Positions 27,166-39,092 of a DNA stretch of 64,000 bases are shown piece by piece. A program made the translations under genes and the position numbers. Origin of the DNA: Stromatinia cepivora. Taxonomy: Eukaryota; Ascomycota; Leotiomycetes; Helotiales; Sclerotiniaceae. The stretch spans positions 372,001 to 436,000 of the forward strand of contig RCTD01000003.1 of assembly GCA_014898415.1 (NCBI GenBank), given 5' to 3'. The notes beneath the pieces are model-generated. The model saw only the letters and a program-made list of their open reading frames with translations. It searched no databases and was not told the DNA's origin. How positions within the stretch are numbered: position 1 is the stretch's first letter; each line of letters starts with the position of its first letter.

Positions 27166-29026
27166 ACGTGGTTTATCAGTGGATCGGACATATCAATGGG
27201 TCGGACACTTTTCTAATATTATTCACTCTCTCATTTCAATACGCGTTTATTCAATAATTATCAATGGAAATTCATTCAAAAAAAGTACAAATAATTCTGG
27301 TTATTGAAATTATCGAATCGAATAAAAAACTGATGATTCGAAAGACTATTAATTATTATAATATATTTCGATTTATATTATTCGATAGAATTCGAAGTCG
27401 TAGTAATATAGCTGAAAATCGACCAAAAAGTCATAATTTGATTGAATTAGAAGAAGAGATATTTATTCAATATATATTTGATATAAATAAAAAAGGATTT
27501 GTATTTAAATTAAATGGTATAAAAGATATAGCGAATTATATATTCCAAATACAAAGTGCGAAAAAGATTGGAAAGCTTTGGATTCATTGTTTTATAAAAC
27601 AATATTCAGAATTAAAGATATATTTTAATTGTATTTATAACTTTCAAAAAGCTCTTTACAAAGATTCAGAGTTTATTGAAGAATGGTTTCGATTAGTATT
27701 GAATATACAAACAAAATATAATATTCAGAATTACAATTTCTATAACTTTGATGAAACTGGATTTATAATGAATATAATATATCTAGAAATAGTTGTAATT
27801 GATATCGAACAATATAGTAGAAATAAAGTAATATAATTGGGTAATCAAGAATAAATTATAGTGATTATATATAGTAATAAAGAAGATTGGATTATATCAT
27901 TATTTTTGATAATACAAAAACAATACCATCTTTCTAATTGATATACAGAAAGCGATTTTCCTGTAGATTGGACTATTAAATCTACTTCTAATGAATGAAC
28001 AAATAATAAAACAGAATTAGAATAATTAAAATACTTTGATAAGCATATTATTCATCGAAAAAAGAGTAAATATCGAATATTAATACTAAATAAACACGAA
28101 AACCATAAATCAATAGATTTCTAATCATATTACAAATCAAATGATATTGTATACCTCAAATTACTATTATATTCAAATCATTTAACTTAATCATTCGATA
28201 TTGAATATTTTAATATACTCAAATATTTGTATGATTATCAAATTGAAGGATTTATCAAAACTCATATCAATTATATCATCAAAATTGAATTCTTTATAAT
28301 TTTCAAAACTATATATCAACAATCAATCATAATTCAAAATATAAAAGTTAGATTTCGAGAAACAGATTTAATACCATTCGATCTTTAATCTATATTTTCT
28401 AAATTAGATATTAGGATTCATACTTCTACTCCTTTATTCATCTTTTTGAAATTTACCAATTCCTGGATCTTTCAAATTCTTTATAATTTAATTGAGATTT
28501 TTTTATAATCGATTTTAATAAAAACTTAAATAACTTATTATCAATCAAATTCTCTTATATTTATATTTGAAATTATATTAGCTTTAATTAAAGGTATAAA
28601 AAGATTAATATATAAAAATACACTTTTAAATACAAAGAATCGTATATTTCGAAAAACAAATGAAGTATTAAATAAATATCAATACACTAAAAAGATTCAA
28701 TTATATAATAAAGGAATACTTATTAAATAAAAAACTGAAGATATATTATTATAACAAAAGATTGATAATCAGATTCAATACAATGAACATCAAAATAAGG
28801 GAAATTCTAATAGAAAATCATTTATTAATCGATATTATAGTAAATATGATAAAATTGATTATAATTCAAGAATTTATTAAAATAATATAATAGATCCTAG
28901 TTTATTAGATTCTTAATAGTTTTAATCGATTCATTAAATTGTTATTGAATAATATGGTTTTAAAGTGATAAATTGAAGAAAAAGTGTCTGATCCATTGAT
29001 ATGTCCGACCCATTGATAAACCACGT
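27166..29026 (+). mobile_element. Fot1/pogo-like DNA transposon, family 2 (1861 bp)
   Basis: Inverted termini read ACGTGGTTTATCAGTGGATC... and ...CCCATTGATAAACCACGT. The TSD is TA at 27164-27165 and 29027-29028. The outer 12 bp match family 1 at 18241. The inner part has the same two-iteron layout but a different iteron sequence. Inserted inside LTR-C. Less mutated than the family-1 copies, with a longer surviving transposase frame. Confidence 0.92.
27264..28560 (+). pseudogene. Fot1-like transposase, family 2, broken
   Basis: An open frame of 190 residues starts at the ATG at 27264 (MEIHSKKVQI) and ends at a TAA at 27834-27836. The homologous reading continues beyond it with several stops. 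Visible parts: N-terminal helix-turn-helix/CENP-B-like region (RIRSRSN, ELEEEIFIQYI, KKGF), W-x-x-CFIKQY, then NFDETGF at about residue 160. The second block LNKHENHKS near 28090 (LDGH-x-SH degraded) and the third SFDIEYFNILK near 28190 complete the DDE_1 pattern. Homologous to the transposases at 18338, 53500-55043 and 55900-62900 but clearly diverged. Not functional as it stands. Confidence 0.88.
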
Positions 29027-29038
29027 TAAATCTATAAT

Positions 29039-29184
29039 AATTCTACGAAAAGGTATACAACATAATATCGATAATTCTACAAAAAGATATACAATACAAT
29101 ATCGATGGTTCTACGAAAAGGCATACAATACAATATCGATAGATCTCCAATGGTTTTACGAAAGGTATACAATACAATCTCGAA
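29039..29184. repeat. Tandem repeat, about 34 bp x 4
   Basis: Units at 29039-29072, 29073-29106 and 29107-29140 are variants of TTCTACGAAAAGGTATACAA followed by TACAATATCGAT. A fourth unit at 29152-29184 follows an 11-bp spacer. It lies in the LTR-C core next to the right LTR. Confidence 0.85.
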
Positions 29185-29269
29185 TGATATTAATTTCGAT
29201 TGGATATTTCAATTTAAATGGTTTCACTTCAAAAGCTTTCGAGGACGAAAGCTTTGGAAAAAAGAACTC

Positions 29270-29459
29270 TGTTATGAACCTCAACTACGAAACTAGGGCT
29301 AGCCGAAAGCGGGCTGAATTGTACACTAGTTTGAAGAGTTTTCATTTATATAGAAAGGGAATTCTTTAATAGAATTAGAAAAGTAATGAAAAGTTTTGAT
29401 TCTAAATCCAAACCTATTGTTATTCAAATATTAGCCGATTCTTTACTGTGATTCTCACA
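29270..29459. repeat. Right LTR of LTR-C
   Basis: 190 bp, from TGTTATGAACC to GATTCTCACA. See the left LTR at 25615. Confidence 0.93.
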
Positions 29460-29464
29460 ATATC

Positions 29465-29882
29465 TTTATATCGATAATTTCGATTATAGTACAAATAATA
29501 TTATATAATCGTAGTACGAATCATATAATCATAATACAAATCATATAATCGTAGTATTAATAGTATTATATGAATTCGAATATAATATTTAAAGATTCAT
29601 AATGATTTATAAATTTTATATTAAAGAATATAAAGAAAATATGAAATTTCTTTAAATTTATTAAAATATTATTATTTTATTATAAAGAGATATTTTTCTT
29701 AAAAATATTAATTCCTTTTTTCAATTAATATTTTTAAATATTTAAAATGATATTTATTAAATTACAACAAAATGTATTACAGCTTAATCATCCAATTTGA
29801 AGTTATTCACACTAATATCTCGTTGCACACTAAAATCTCGTTATATATTTTGAACAAGTCATAATTTCAAAAATGATTACTT
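29465..29882. other. Spacer with 20-bp tandem repeats
   Basis: AT-rich spacer between LTR-C and the next transposon. 29503-29561 holds three units of about 20 bp (ATATAATCGTAGTACGAATC and variants). Near 29805-29850 the word CTCGTT follows CACACTAATAT/CACACTAAAAT twice. No coding seen. Confidence 0.7.
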
Positions 29883-29884
29883 TA

Positions 29885-29953
29885 CGGATCTCTTGTCAAT
29901 CAATTAACCGATTTCCCTACATCATACACGACCCCACATCTTGTACGCACTTT
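29885..29953 (+). repeat. Left terminal inverted repeat of pogo-D
   Basis: Pairs with 39093-39156 in inverted orientation, sharing AACCGATTTCCCTA and CATGCACGAC/CATACACGAC blocks. Outer edge approximate. Confidence 0.75.
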
Positions 29954-29977
29954 TAATTTTATAAAATATCAATCACC

Positions 29978-31890
29978 ATGAATGGATATAACGATGATAT
30001 ATCTTCAAAAACCTGTATAGAATTTATATTAGCTCAAATTAAAAGGTAAGAGTATCTTAAATATATTCAAATAGCAAATTTCTTCAAAATCAATTGTTCA
30101 ACACTTTTTCGATGTTATAAAAGCAAAATCATCTCCTATAGTATTGTATATACTGAAACTCATCAATTTCTTTCAAAAAAGCAAAAAAAAGTTTTAATCG
30201 ATCAAATTAACAAATTGATATAAAGATTTATATTCTTTATAAATTATATAATCAAAAACCTTGCGGAAAAGATTATAGATTATTTTTTAGGGAAGAATTG
30301 AACGGCAAATTTTATAAAAAGGTATAAAATATATCTTCAAAATCAGTATCTTCGATATATTGATAATTTGTATATGAAAGTTGATAATGTTATTGTATTT
30401 GAATATTTTTATGATCTAGTTTGAATTATTTTATATTGTTATTGAATTTTATTATTTAAAAGAGTTATATTAATATTTTTCTTTTTTTTATTTAATTGAT
30501 AAAAATAATTATAAAATATAATATATTATCCAAGAATATATATAATTGGAATGAAAAGGATTTTATGATTGATTTAGAGAAGATTATAAAGAGAATAATA
30601 AATACTAGTATATATAATTATAATAGAGTTATAAAAGCTAAATAAAATGGATCGAAAGAGTTTATCATCTTTTTAGTATATATATATACTAACAATATAG
30701 TTATTCCATTTATTCTAATTTATAAAGGGGAATTTAGAGATCTATAGGATATATAGATTGATGAGATAAGAGTGAAGAATCAAATTTATTTCGAAGTTTC
30801 AAATAATAGATAATTATCGAATATATTCGACCTTATTTAATTTAATAAGATCTTTTAATGCTATATTCGTTCAAAAATAGGAAAAGGATATCGTTTATTA
30901 ATTGTAGATAATCATTCTAATTATATAAATATAGAATTTATATCGAAATGTAACGAATTGAAAATCATTTTATTGATTCTTCCCTTCCATTTTATATATC
31001 GATTTCAATCTTTTGATATAAACTATTTCCTTCCCCTTTCAATGAATTATAATATAGAATTCAATAATCTAATATACAAAAACGAAAATATTATTGGAAT
31101 ATCGAAATATAACTTTTAAATGATATTTAAGATTATTTAAACTCAATCTATTATTATTTATAATATCCTGAAATCTTTCGAAAAAACCGGCATTTATTCT
31201 ATAAATAAGAATATTATTATTCGCAATATCAAATCAAAATAAGTTTTTATACTATTTATATCAATATAACTTATAAAGAATAAAATAAAGATATTATATA
31301 TAATTAAAACTTTTTATTATCTCAAATTAAAGTTTCGTTTCAAATAGGATCTTGATATCATTTAGAAGCTTTTTAAGACTGCATTTATATATACAATTAA
31401 TACTAATATCCAATTATATAAAGCAAAAGATCTAAAAGAAACTTTGAAAATCGAAAGAAAGAAAAGAACCTATTCTAAATATTTAAATTTAATAGAAAAG
31501 AAAAATAGAGATGCTTTTTTATATTCTTCTTTACAAATCGAAAAAACTAGAATTTATCAATCGATAAAAATATTAATTGTTGAATAAAAGAAGGAAATTA
31601 AAAAACAAAAGAAAATTAAAAAGAAAATTGAAAAAGAATAGAAGAATAAAATAATTAAAAAGAAAGTAATATAAAAGAAAGTTGATCATCAAATTGTATA
31701 TAATACTAAAAAAGGGGTAAAAAGAATTCAGAAATTATTAATATCTTTTATTAAAAGAATACAAATGATTCAAAAACGTTTTTCTATTATAAATCTAATA
31801 TTCTAAAAAACTATAAAGGATTATAATATTATAAAAATTGATAAATCAATAATGAAAGAAAGAAAGAGAGTATTGTATTCAAAGATCGGA
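29978..31890 (+). pseudogene. Pogo-type transposase relic of pogo-D
   Basis: Starts at the ATG at 29978 (MNGYNDDISS) and runs with stops to the gypsy-A insertion. N-terminal psq/Tc5-like HTH region (YIQIANFFKINCSTLFRCYKS, then LSKKQEKVL-like, LGKNW-like, FIKRYK). Catalytic region: YNWNEKDFMI near 30540 (NFDE-x-G degraded), GEFRDL near 30730, LLIVDNHSN-like near 30895 (LDGH-x-SH block), then LLILPFHFIYRFQSFDI near 30970 (third acid). Order and spacing fit a DDE_1 transposase of a family distinct from the 1.85-kb Fot1 copies. A lysine-rich C-terminal stretch lies at 31560-31690. Confidence 0.8.
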
Positions 31891-31899
31891 TGATATATT

Positions 31900-32181
31900 T
31901 GTCACGAATCGTGAACCACAGGAGGCTAACCATATGATACCTTTTATCTCCTATATCAATTTATGGGCTGATCATTTGTATGTATACATTACGAATTATA
32001 TGATTTAGTATAGTAAAATGGTAATCCTAATAATGCTTATATATAATCCTGTAATCTACAAATAGATATTTATGTATATATATTTAGTCGCTTTTTATAA
32101 GCTATAGTTCTTCAGTTGTAGATTTTAAAGAATATAATTGATCCTGTTTATTCAGCTCTACTATAGTTCTTGTATATCATA
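31900..32181 (+). repeat. 5' LTR of gypsy-A
   Basis: 282 bp, starting TGTCACGAATCGTGAACC and ending ATATCATA (GCGTCACA before RIP). It contains CCTGTTTATTCAGCTCTACTA, shared with 38661-38942 and 52588-52869. Confidence 0.93.
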
Positions 32182-32379
32182 TTATCTACAATTCATTTAC
32201 AAATATTTGGCTATCTAATAGCCTTTCAAATAATACTTCATTTTAATAATACCTTTTTAGGTGAACTTTTACGAATATTATACTTAAAGGAAGAAGATCT
32301 ATTCCGATCTAATCGATAAAGATAAACCCTTTTAGAAATATACTATCACTTTTATAATACAACAAATTCCTTTTCCTAT

Positions 32380-33870
32380 ACACTCCAAACCTTCGAAAGC
32401 ATATTTTAAGGAACCCTCTCCTTCTCTTCAATTATTTCAACAACCCTTCGAAGAAAATATAAATACAGGATTGAATAACGTTACCATTGGAAGAAAGAAG
32501 ATTAATAAAAAGAAGATTCCAATATATAAAACCAATACTCCCAATAATTCAATTGCTTCTTCCGAATTATCATTACAATTACAAAATCTTTATATAATGA
32601 TTATAAATTTGAAAGAAGAAAATCGATAATTGAAAGCTATAATAATGACGAGCTTTGTAATAATGCAATCTTCTTTTGAACCCCAAATAATGCTTACACA
32701 GATATCCAGATTAACAATAGTACTTAGGATTCCCTTTATTCCTTTAATCGAAATTTAAGGATTTTCATTTAAGCAAACTTGAAGATTCCGAAATCAGAGA
32801 AAGAAAACTTCGATTAAACGATCTAATCATTCGAGATCCTCCAAAGATTCTCCTTTCCTTTCAAAAAGTAACGATTTATCTAATAATCAAGGATCCCCTC
32901 ACTCAAGAAACCGATCTAATCGATCAAGATCATATTCCCACGCCAATCATAATTCGCAGTAAAATATATATATATCAAAACCCACAAATCTTATTATTAA
33001 ATTTAACAATAATATTGAATTTAAAATTAGTTTGTAGTAATTATTGATTATAGAACAATTCAAATTGTATATTATATTATTTAAAAGTGAAACACAATAT
33101 TATATATATATAATCAATCAAATTGAATCAGAAGTACAAATATATTGTCATACTTTTTATATACGAATATCCTGATTCACGGTATTCGAATTGATCAAAC
33201 AGTTTACAACGATCTATCAGAATCCAGTTGAAATCGATAATACTCACTTTCAATACAAGATATAGATCATATCTAATATAACTCGATATAACAACTTCCT
33301 AAAATAATATAAGAAATTTAGATTATTTGTTATCCAAATAGAGATTATCGACAATAAAATCCTATTCAAAGATCTCAAATAAAAGATTTCCGATTTTCTT
33401 TTATAAATAATAATAATACCCATCAAAGATTATAAGATTACAAAAGAATTTATAAATATATTTATTAAAGTAAATCAAAATGAAATTTCATTACAAAAAC
33501 GAAACCAATACTATATTGATCGAAAAGTCTTTATAGCTATTCGCAAATCAATAACTATTATGAATCCTTTACAATTCTTTCAAAACTCTAATAACTCCAA
33601 TTTTGGAATCTTTATATTCCTGAAACCATTTCCACCCCAGAATGCCCCTTCCGAATACACCGGCCCTACTACACCCAATAATTATTCGAACTTCAAATAC
33701 TCATTGTTTTCTCTTTCTTCTAAAGCAATATATACATCAACACCTTATATTGATAACCTTAATGAAATCAAAACAATACAAAAAGAAGCAAAAGAATTCA
33801 AAAAATATCGGGATATCGAAAAAGACTTCAATTCAGAAATTATAACTGAAGTTATATAAAATACCCGTTT
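32380..33870 (+). pseudogene. Gypsy-A gag relic
   Basis: Position after the 5' LTR, and translation around 33215-33620 (NPVEIDNTHFQYK, then EFINIFIKV, then MNPLQFF), fit a fungal gypsy gag. A serine/arginine-rich stretch at 32770-32960 resembles the low-complexity N-terminus often seen there. An uninterrupted 99-residue frame survives at 33560-33859, ending KKYRDIEKDFNSEIITEVI. No zinc knuckle is recognisable. Confidence 0.6.
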
Positions 33871-35127
33871 AGAAAAAGAAAAGCATTTAAAACCAAACAT
33901 TTAGATTCTATTTCTATTCTAAATATTATACAGAATATAAGATTTCTTAATCTAATTAAACTTATAAAAAGAAAAATACTCATCTTCCCTTACAATTTTT
34001 CAAAAAATGATTATATTTATTAATCAAAAGTATTTATTGATTTTAAAGTAAATAAATTCGTTTTTATTAATATTATATTTCTTATTTATTTATTTCCTAT
34101 ATTTAAATTCAGAATTATATTATTTGAAATTTCAATTGAAGTTAAAGGGTATAATAATATATAAAGTTATATTATTATTTATTTTATATTCTTTAATTTA
34201 ATAATCGATAATTATAAATAATCTTTTATTCTTTTCTTTATTATTGAATTAAAGAATTATAATATTATTTTAAATAGATTTTGATTATTAAAAATTCGAA
34301 TAAAACTCGATTGTTTCAATCGATATTTCAAATGACCTAAAGAGAGATTCTGTATCATTTTCTATTCGAATAATCTCTTTGTTATTCAATTATTCCTTTG
34401 CAAACAAAAGATCGATCGATTAGCTCAATAAAATGTTGATCGATGAAATAATCAGTTCGAAGAATATTGGAATCGAAAAGATTTATAATTGAGCAGATCA
34501 ATCGCAATTGATGATATACAATAAGAACCTTCAAATATAAACGCAATACAGATTTTTGTTGAAAAGGAAAAGATTTCGATTCCTTTCAAATTCAATCCAT
34601 TTTTTTCCTAATCAATTATATCATTATTGCAAATCTACGAATACCTTCTTTGTATATCGTTCGAAATCCTCGATTTATATATACTCAAATTTAATAAGTT
34701 CCAATTAGAATGCAAAAGAGATAAATAAACCGAACTTTTTACTATTATTTTGAAAGAATTTGATAATATAATAAACTTTCGATGGAACGAATAATATACA
34801 GAAGAAAGAGTATTAATTGCTTTGATTGAATTCAAAAATATAAAAGTTCGAAAAAAACTCGATCAAGTACTAACCGAAATCGATTCAGAATTTGAAATCC
34901 TATTTAAATATCGATAGTATCATCAAACTTTTTCCAAATATAAATTAAATATTTTGCTTTCTAATCAATTTTATAATTATAAAATTATATTGGAAGGTGA
35001 AGGAGAATAAGTTTTATATTATAACCTATTTTATAAGATATTTCTAGAACAATTGAAAATTGTCAAAGAATATATTATAAATAATTTTAGTAAAGGTTTT
35101 ATTGAATTTAATTAAGTCTTTTATACT
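33871..35127 (+). pseudogene. Gypsy-A gag C-terminus/protease region, unreadable
   Basis: Heavily degraded DNA between gag and RT, where the aspartic protease is expected. No D-T/S-G motif is visible. 34630-34920 is less mutated and contains charged stretches, but I cannot assign it. Confidence 0.4.
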
Positions 35128-35690
35128 GCACCCATTTTATTCATCAAGAAACTTAATAGTAATTTGAGGTTTTGTATAAACTTCAAATTATTAAATTCCT
35201 TAACGTATAAAGATCGGTATCCCTTCTCTTTGATCAATGAAATGCTTTTCCGGTTTTCTGGTATTAAGATCTTTATTAAATTCGATATTTGTTAAGCTTT
35301 CTATTGTATAAGAATAGATCCTACTTTGGAAGAGTATATTATCTTTCAAATCCGATATGGATTATACAAATACAAGGTTATACCATTCAGATTAACGAAT
35401 GATCCTGTAATCTATTAGTATTATATAAATGATATTCTATTCGATTATTTAAACATTTTCTGTATAATATACTTCGATAATATTCTAATCTATTTCGAGA
35501 ACAAAGAAAAATACCAAATTCATATCAAACTAATTCTCGAACAATTAGAAGCCGTTGGCCTACAAACGGATTTCAAGAAATACGAATTCAATATTATATA
35601 TATTAAATATTTGGATTTTATTATCTTTATTAAAGGAATAAAAGTAGATCCTGAAAAGATTGAAATAATTGAGAATTAGATTTTTCCGAT
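35128..35690 (+). pseudogene. Gypsy-A reverse transcriptase relic
   Basis: The translation reads APILFIKKLNSNLRFCINFK, then LNSLTYKDRYPFSLINEML, then IKFDI (block A), YGLYKYKVIPFRLTNDP (block B) and YFDNILIY at 35470-35493. The last corresponds to the gypsy YLDDILIY active site with L to F and D to N changes, both explained by transitions. IEVDPEK-like (IKVDPEKIE) follows near 35640. Frame kept over long stretches with few stops. Inactive because the second catalytic aspartate of the pair is lost. Confidence 0.92.
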
Positions 35691-35844
35691 AATAATGAAA
35701 GGGATTCAATTATTCTTCGGTTTTTGTAATTTTTATTGATGGTTTATTAAGGATTATAATATAATAACGAAATTTTTCAACGAATTCATTAAAGCAAATA
35801 TTAAATTCGTATTCGACGAAGTATATCAAAATGTATTCAATATC

Positions 35845-36183
35845 TTGAAGAAAAAGTTTATCTCCACTCCACTCCTGCAATACTATAATCACCAATTCCC
35901 TTGTATACTCGAAATAGATACATTCAATAGAATAGTTATTAATGTATTATTACAACAGTATAGCGAAGATTGGTTTTTTATAATTTATTTTTTCAAGATT
36001 ATAATTGCTATTGAATTGAACTATGAAATTTATAACAAGGAAATATTATCAATTATTCGATCTCTCAATTATTGGAAAATGGAACTCGCTGGCTCACTAT
36101 ATAAAATCAAGGTTTATATCGATTATAAGGTCCTCGAATATTTCATGATTATTAAGACTTTCAATATTCAACAAGTTTATTAA
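35845..36183 (+). pseudogene. Gypsy-A RNase H domain, open 112-residue fragment
   Basis: An open stretch from the ATG at 35845 to the TAA at 36181-36183. Features: STPLLQYYN, LEIDTFNRIVINVLLQQ (first catalytic D, in the position of E-T-D-A-S), YFFKIIIAIELNYEIYNKEILSIIRSL (catalytic E in NYEI-x-x-KE), IDYKVLEYFM (third acid, in the position of TDH..L.YF). This matches the RNase H domain directly after RT in chromoviruses. It is part of the broken polyprotein, not a separate gene. The ATG is an internal Met. Confidence 0.88.
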
Positions 36184-36299
36184 ATAGAAGTTCTAATCGA
36201 TTATAACTTCATTATTATATATTATTCTGGAAAAGATAATTCTTTCGCTGATACTTTAATCCATTAAATCGATGAATTGGATCTTCAGAATTATATTAA

Positions 36300-37240
36300 A
36301 AAGAAGAATCGCTTTTAGTAATTTATTAAAAACAATCAAATTGATACCGATATTATAAGAAAAGCTTTACGAAAGTATCATTCAAACGAAACAGCGATTA
36401 TTAGTATCGATTTGAATGAAATTGCTTTTCGATTCGATTTAGTTAATTATATTATCGAAGCAAATAAAACTATAGATAATTTGCTAATATTCAAAATGCA
36501 AGCTACTCAAGGTTACAAGTATATATCATTCCAAAATGATCTTTTACTTTATAATGATTGCTTGGTAATATCTGATATTGACAATTTTCGAATTTATTTG
36601 ATTTGTAAAGTTTATAATTCCGTTTTCATTATTCATTCTAATACAAGCAAAACCTATCTTTTATTATTTCAACAATATTATTAGTCCAGAATATACAATA
36701 CTGTAATCAGATATATATGCAATTGTTATGCTTACAAATATAGTTCTGTTCTATACAATCGTATCTTTGATTTATTGTATTTACTTCCGATTCCTAATCG
36801 AATATAATAATATATCACTATAGATTACTACAATTTTAATAAGGATAAATATAGATATAACAATATTTTAGTTATTATTGATCAATTGATAAAGCAAATT
36901 ATCTCCATATCTTATTACAAATCAATCGATACTCGAATTTAAGCACAATTATATCTCTATCATATATATCGATATTATAATCCCTTTGATATTATAATAT
37001 CAGATTGTGATCCCTAATTTATATTACAATTCTAAAAGGAATTCAACCAAATCCTAAGAATCGATCTCAAATTATCTATTGTTTATTATCCCCAAACTGA
37101 TGGTCAAATTGAGATTTATAATTAATATCTTCAATAGCAATTAAAACCGTTTATTAGTTATTATCAAAACGATTGATTAGAATTCCTACTTATAATGGAT
37201 TATATACAACTTACTTTTTTATATAACTTCTTAAAAGGAC
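36300..37240 (+). pseudogene. Gypsy-A integrase relic
   Basis: A 90-residue open stretch at 36412-36684 covers the N-terminal zinc-binding region (DIDNFRIYLIC, IIHSNTSKTYLLLFQQYY), but the H and C ligands are largely mutated. The catalytic core at 36780-37225 reads IPN, then ITIDYYNF (first D), VIIDQLIK, DIIISDCDPQFI (second D), LSIVYYPQTDGQIEIYN (YHPQTDGQTE box with the E kept). The D-D-35-E residues are visible, but stops interrupt the frame. Confidence 0.9.
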
Positions 37241-37489
37241 TTATATTTTATAAAACCCTATACAAATATACATTGAAATATATATAGGAATAAAAAGAAG
37301 ATACTAATAAACCAACAAACAATATAAATATATATAATACCCATATATACACAGAATATAATAGATTAGCTTTTGTACAAGCAAAAGAAGGTTTATTACA
37401 TATCCAAACCAAAATATCGAAATCTATAAATACTTATCAATATAAAATCGATTTCGATATCAAAGATTATATATAACTCAATATAAAGA

Positions 37490-37950
37490 GTTACCCTATC
37501 CAAAGATTATCTAAAAAACTGGATTTCTCAATTCAAGGAAGATTCAAAATCATTAATCGATTTGGAAGCTTTTTCAAACTCGAATTCTCGATTACGATGA
37601 AAATTCATTTTGTTTTTCTTTTAGATCGATTACGCAAAATATATAATAATCCTTTTTCTAATCAAATATTCAAATCATTTCTATTTATTAATATAATTAA
37701 TAATTTAAAATAGAAAATAAAAAAGATTTTAATAATAAAGAAAGTACGAAAAACTCTATTATACAAAATCTTATAGTTTAATAATAATATCAATCTTATC
37801 TGATATCCTGTTTCCGATTTTAAAATATTATTGTATTTCCTATACGATTTTCATCTAGCCAATCCAACATTGCCTGATCCTCCCAATCGATTAATTGATT
37901 GAATAAAGCTTTATAAAAACAAAAAGGATAATTATAATCATATAAATAAC
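37490..37950 (+). pseudogene. Gypsy-A integrase C-terminus and chromodomain relic
   Basis: At 37490-37640: YPIQRLSKKLDFSIQGRFKI, then FGSFFKLEFSITMKIHFVFLLDRLRK, the GPY/F-like module. At 37730-37900: a degraded chromodomain ending IWYPVSDFK-like, then LYDFHLANPTLPDPP, the usual chromodomain exit of fungal gypsy elements. Chromodomains in this position are thought to target integration to marked heterochromatin, which agrees with nesting here. Confidence 0.85.
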
Positions 37951-38219
37951 AATTTATTTATAAAACCAAGGGAAAGAAAAGTGTTCTTCAATATAACAAA
38001 CTAGATATTATGATTTTATAATAATACATACACATACAATCATAAAAGAATAAAAAATCTATACAAATTCGAAGGAATTTGATCATATATATATATAGCC
38101 CAAATTCTATACAATAAATAAACTACCACCATCAAAACAATATAAAGGCAATATATTTCAAAAAACTCATATCTATAATTATTTCAAAAATCATATAAAA
38201 GGAAACTTGAATATAATAA

Positions 38220-38560
38220 AAACGAAATATAATGTTATCTTTGTCGATTTCGTTCAATTTGGTTGATTTGATCAATTTGATCGATTAACTTAATCGATTT
38301 CGAAATTGATCATATTAACTATCTATCATCATTATACCATAATTCAATCTTCTTCCCTTTTCTATTGAAGTTTTTTCCTTTCAAAGATTCCCCAAATCAA
38401 AAAGAATACAAATCAATATTAATTTAATCAATTGATGAACGATTTAATCGATTTGATCAATTCATTTGTTATTTTGATTAATTTGATCAATTAATTTGAT
38501 CAATTTAATTAATTTCTATTAAACTGATCAAATCAACCAAAATAACCAATCTAATTGATT
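38220..38560. repeat. TTGATCAA-rich degenerate repeat in gypsy-A 3' region
   Basis: Many overlapping variants of TTTGATCAATTTGATCGATTAA between the chromodomain and the 3' LTR. The same block recurs in the second gypsy-A copy at about 52190-52490, so it belongs to the element. Self-complementary words make it able to form hairpins. Confidence 0.85.
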
Positions 38561-38660
38561 TAAAGCTCATAAACCTTCACAAAACCTGATTTCCGATAAA
38601 ATAACAATAAAACAAAAAAATGAAACATTCGAAGACAAGCTTTTCCGAAGGGGAAAATAA

Positions 38661-38942
38661 TATCATGAATTGTAAATTATAGAAGGCTAACCACATAATA
38701 CCTTTTATCTTCTATATCAATTTATAAATTGATCATTTATACATATACATTACAAATTATATAATTTAGTATAATAAAATAATAACCCTAATAATACTTA
38801 CACACAACCCTGCAATCCACAAATGAATATTTATATATATATATTTAATCACTCCTTACAAACCATAATTCTTTAATTATAGATTCTAAAGAACATAATT
38901 GACCCTGTTTATTCAGCTCTACTACAGCTCTTGTGCGTCACA
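38661..38942 (+). repeat. 3' LTR of gypsy-A
   Basis: 282 bp, starting TATCATGAATTG (TGTCACGAATCG after RIP) and ending GTGCGTCACA. The purine run AAGGGGAAAATAA just before it is the probable polypurine tract. Confidence 0.93.
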
Positions 38943-39092
38943 ATATTAAGGTTTCGTCGAAATTGAAAATATAAAGATTTTTTAATTTTATAAGATAATA
39001 TTATATTTTTTTATTATTTAAAAAGAATTATAATTTTATATTTTATAATTTATAATTAATATCGAATTTTGAAATAATTGTAATAGGAATAT

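Larger units (their letters stand above)
25615..29459. mobile_element. LTR-C: short non-coding LTR element carrying a Fot1-like insertion
   Basis: Two 190-bp direct repeats that start TGTTA(C/T)GAACCTC and end GATTCTCACA flank the region. The TSD is ATATC at 25610-25614 and 29460-29464. The total of 3845 bp includes the 1861-bp transposon at 27166-29026, so the element itself is about 2.0 kb with a core of about 1.6 kb. No gag, protease, RT or integrase motif was seen. It therefore looks like a non-autonomous TRIM/LARD-type element. The core is built largely of short degenerate repeats rich in TCGAAA and TTCGGAA. The longest frame, 26225-26443 (72 residues, I/E/K rich), is unrecognised. Orientation cannot be decided. 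Confidence 0.85.
31900..38942 (+). mobile_element. Gypsy-A: complete chromodomain Ty3/gypsy element (7043 bp)
   Basis: Two 282-bp LTRs bound the element. The TSD is ATATT at 31895-31899 and 38943-38947, exact. Order gag, protease region, RT, RNase H, integrase, chromodomain is that of a chromovirus. The RT, RNase H and integrase motifs are clearly readable despite stops. It is inserted in the pogo-D transposon. A truncated relative occupies 49349-52869. Confidence 0.95.

Noticed and set aside
29039..29184. Regular repeats considered as a CRISPR-like array
   Set aside because: Units are contiguous and vary throughout without unique spacers, and the genome is eukaryotic.
28981..29369. 122-residue frame across 34-bp repeats and an LTR
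   Set aside because: It spans a transposon terminus, tandem repeats and the LTR of LTR-C. This is a chance frame.
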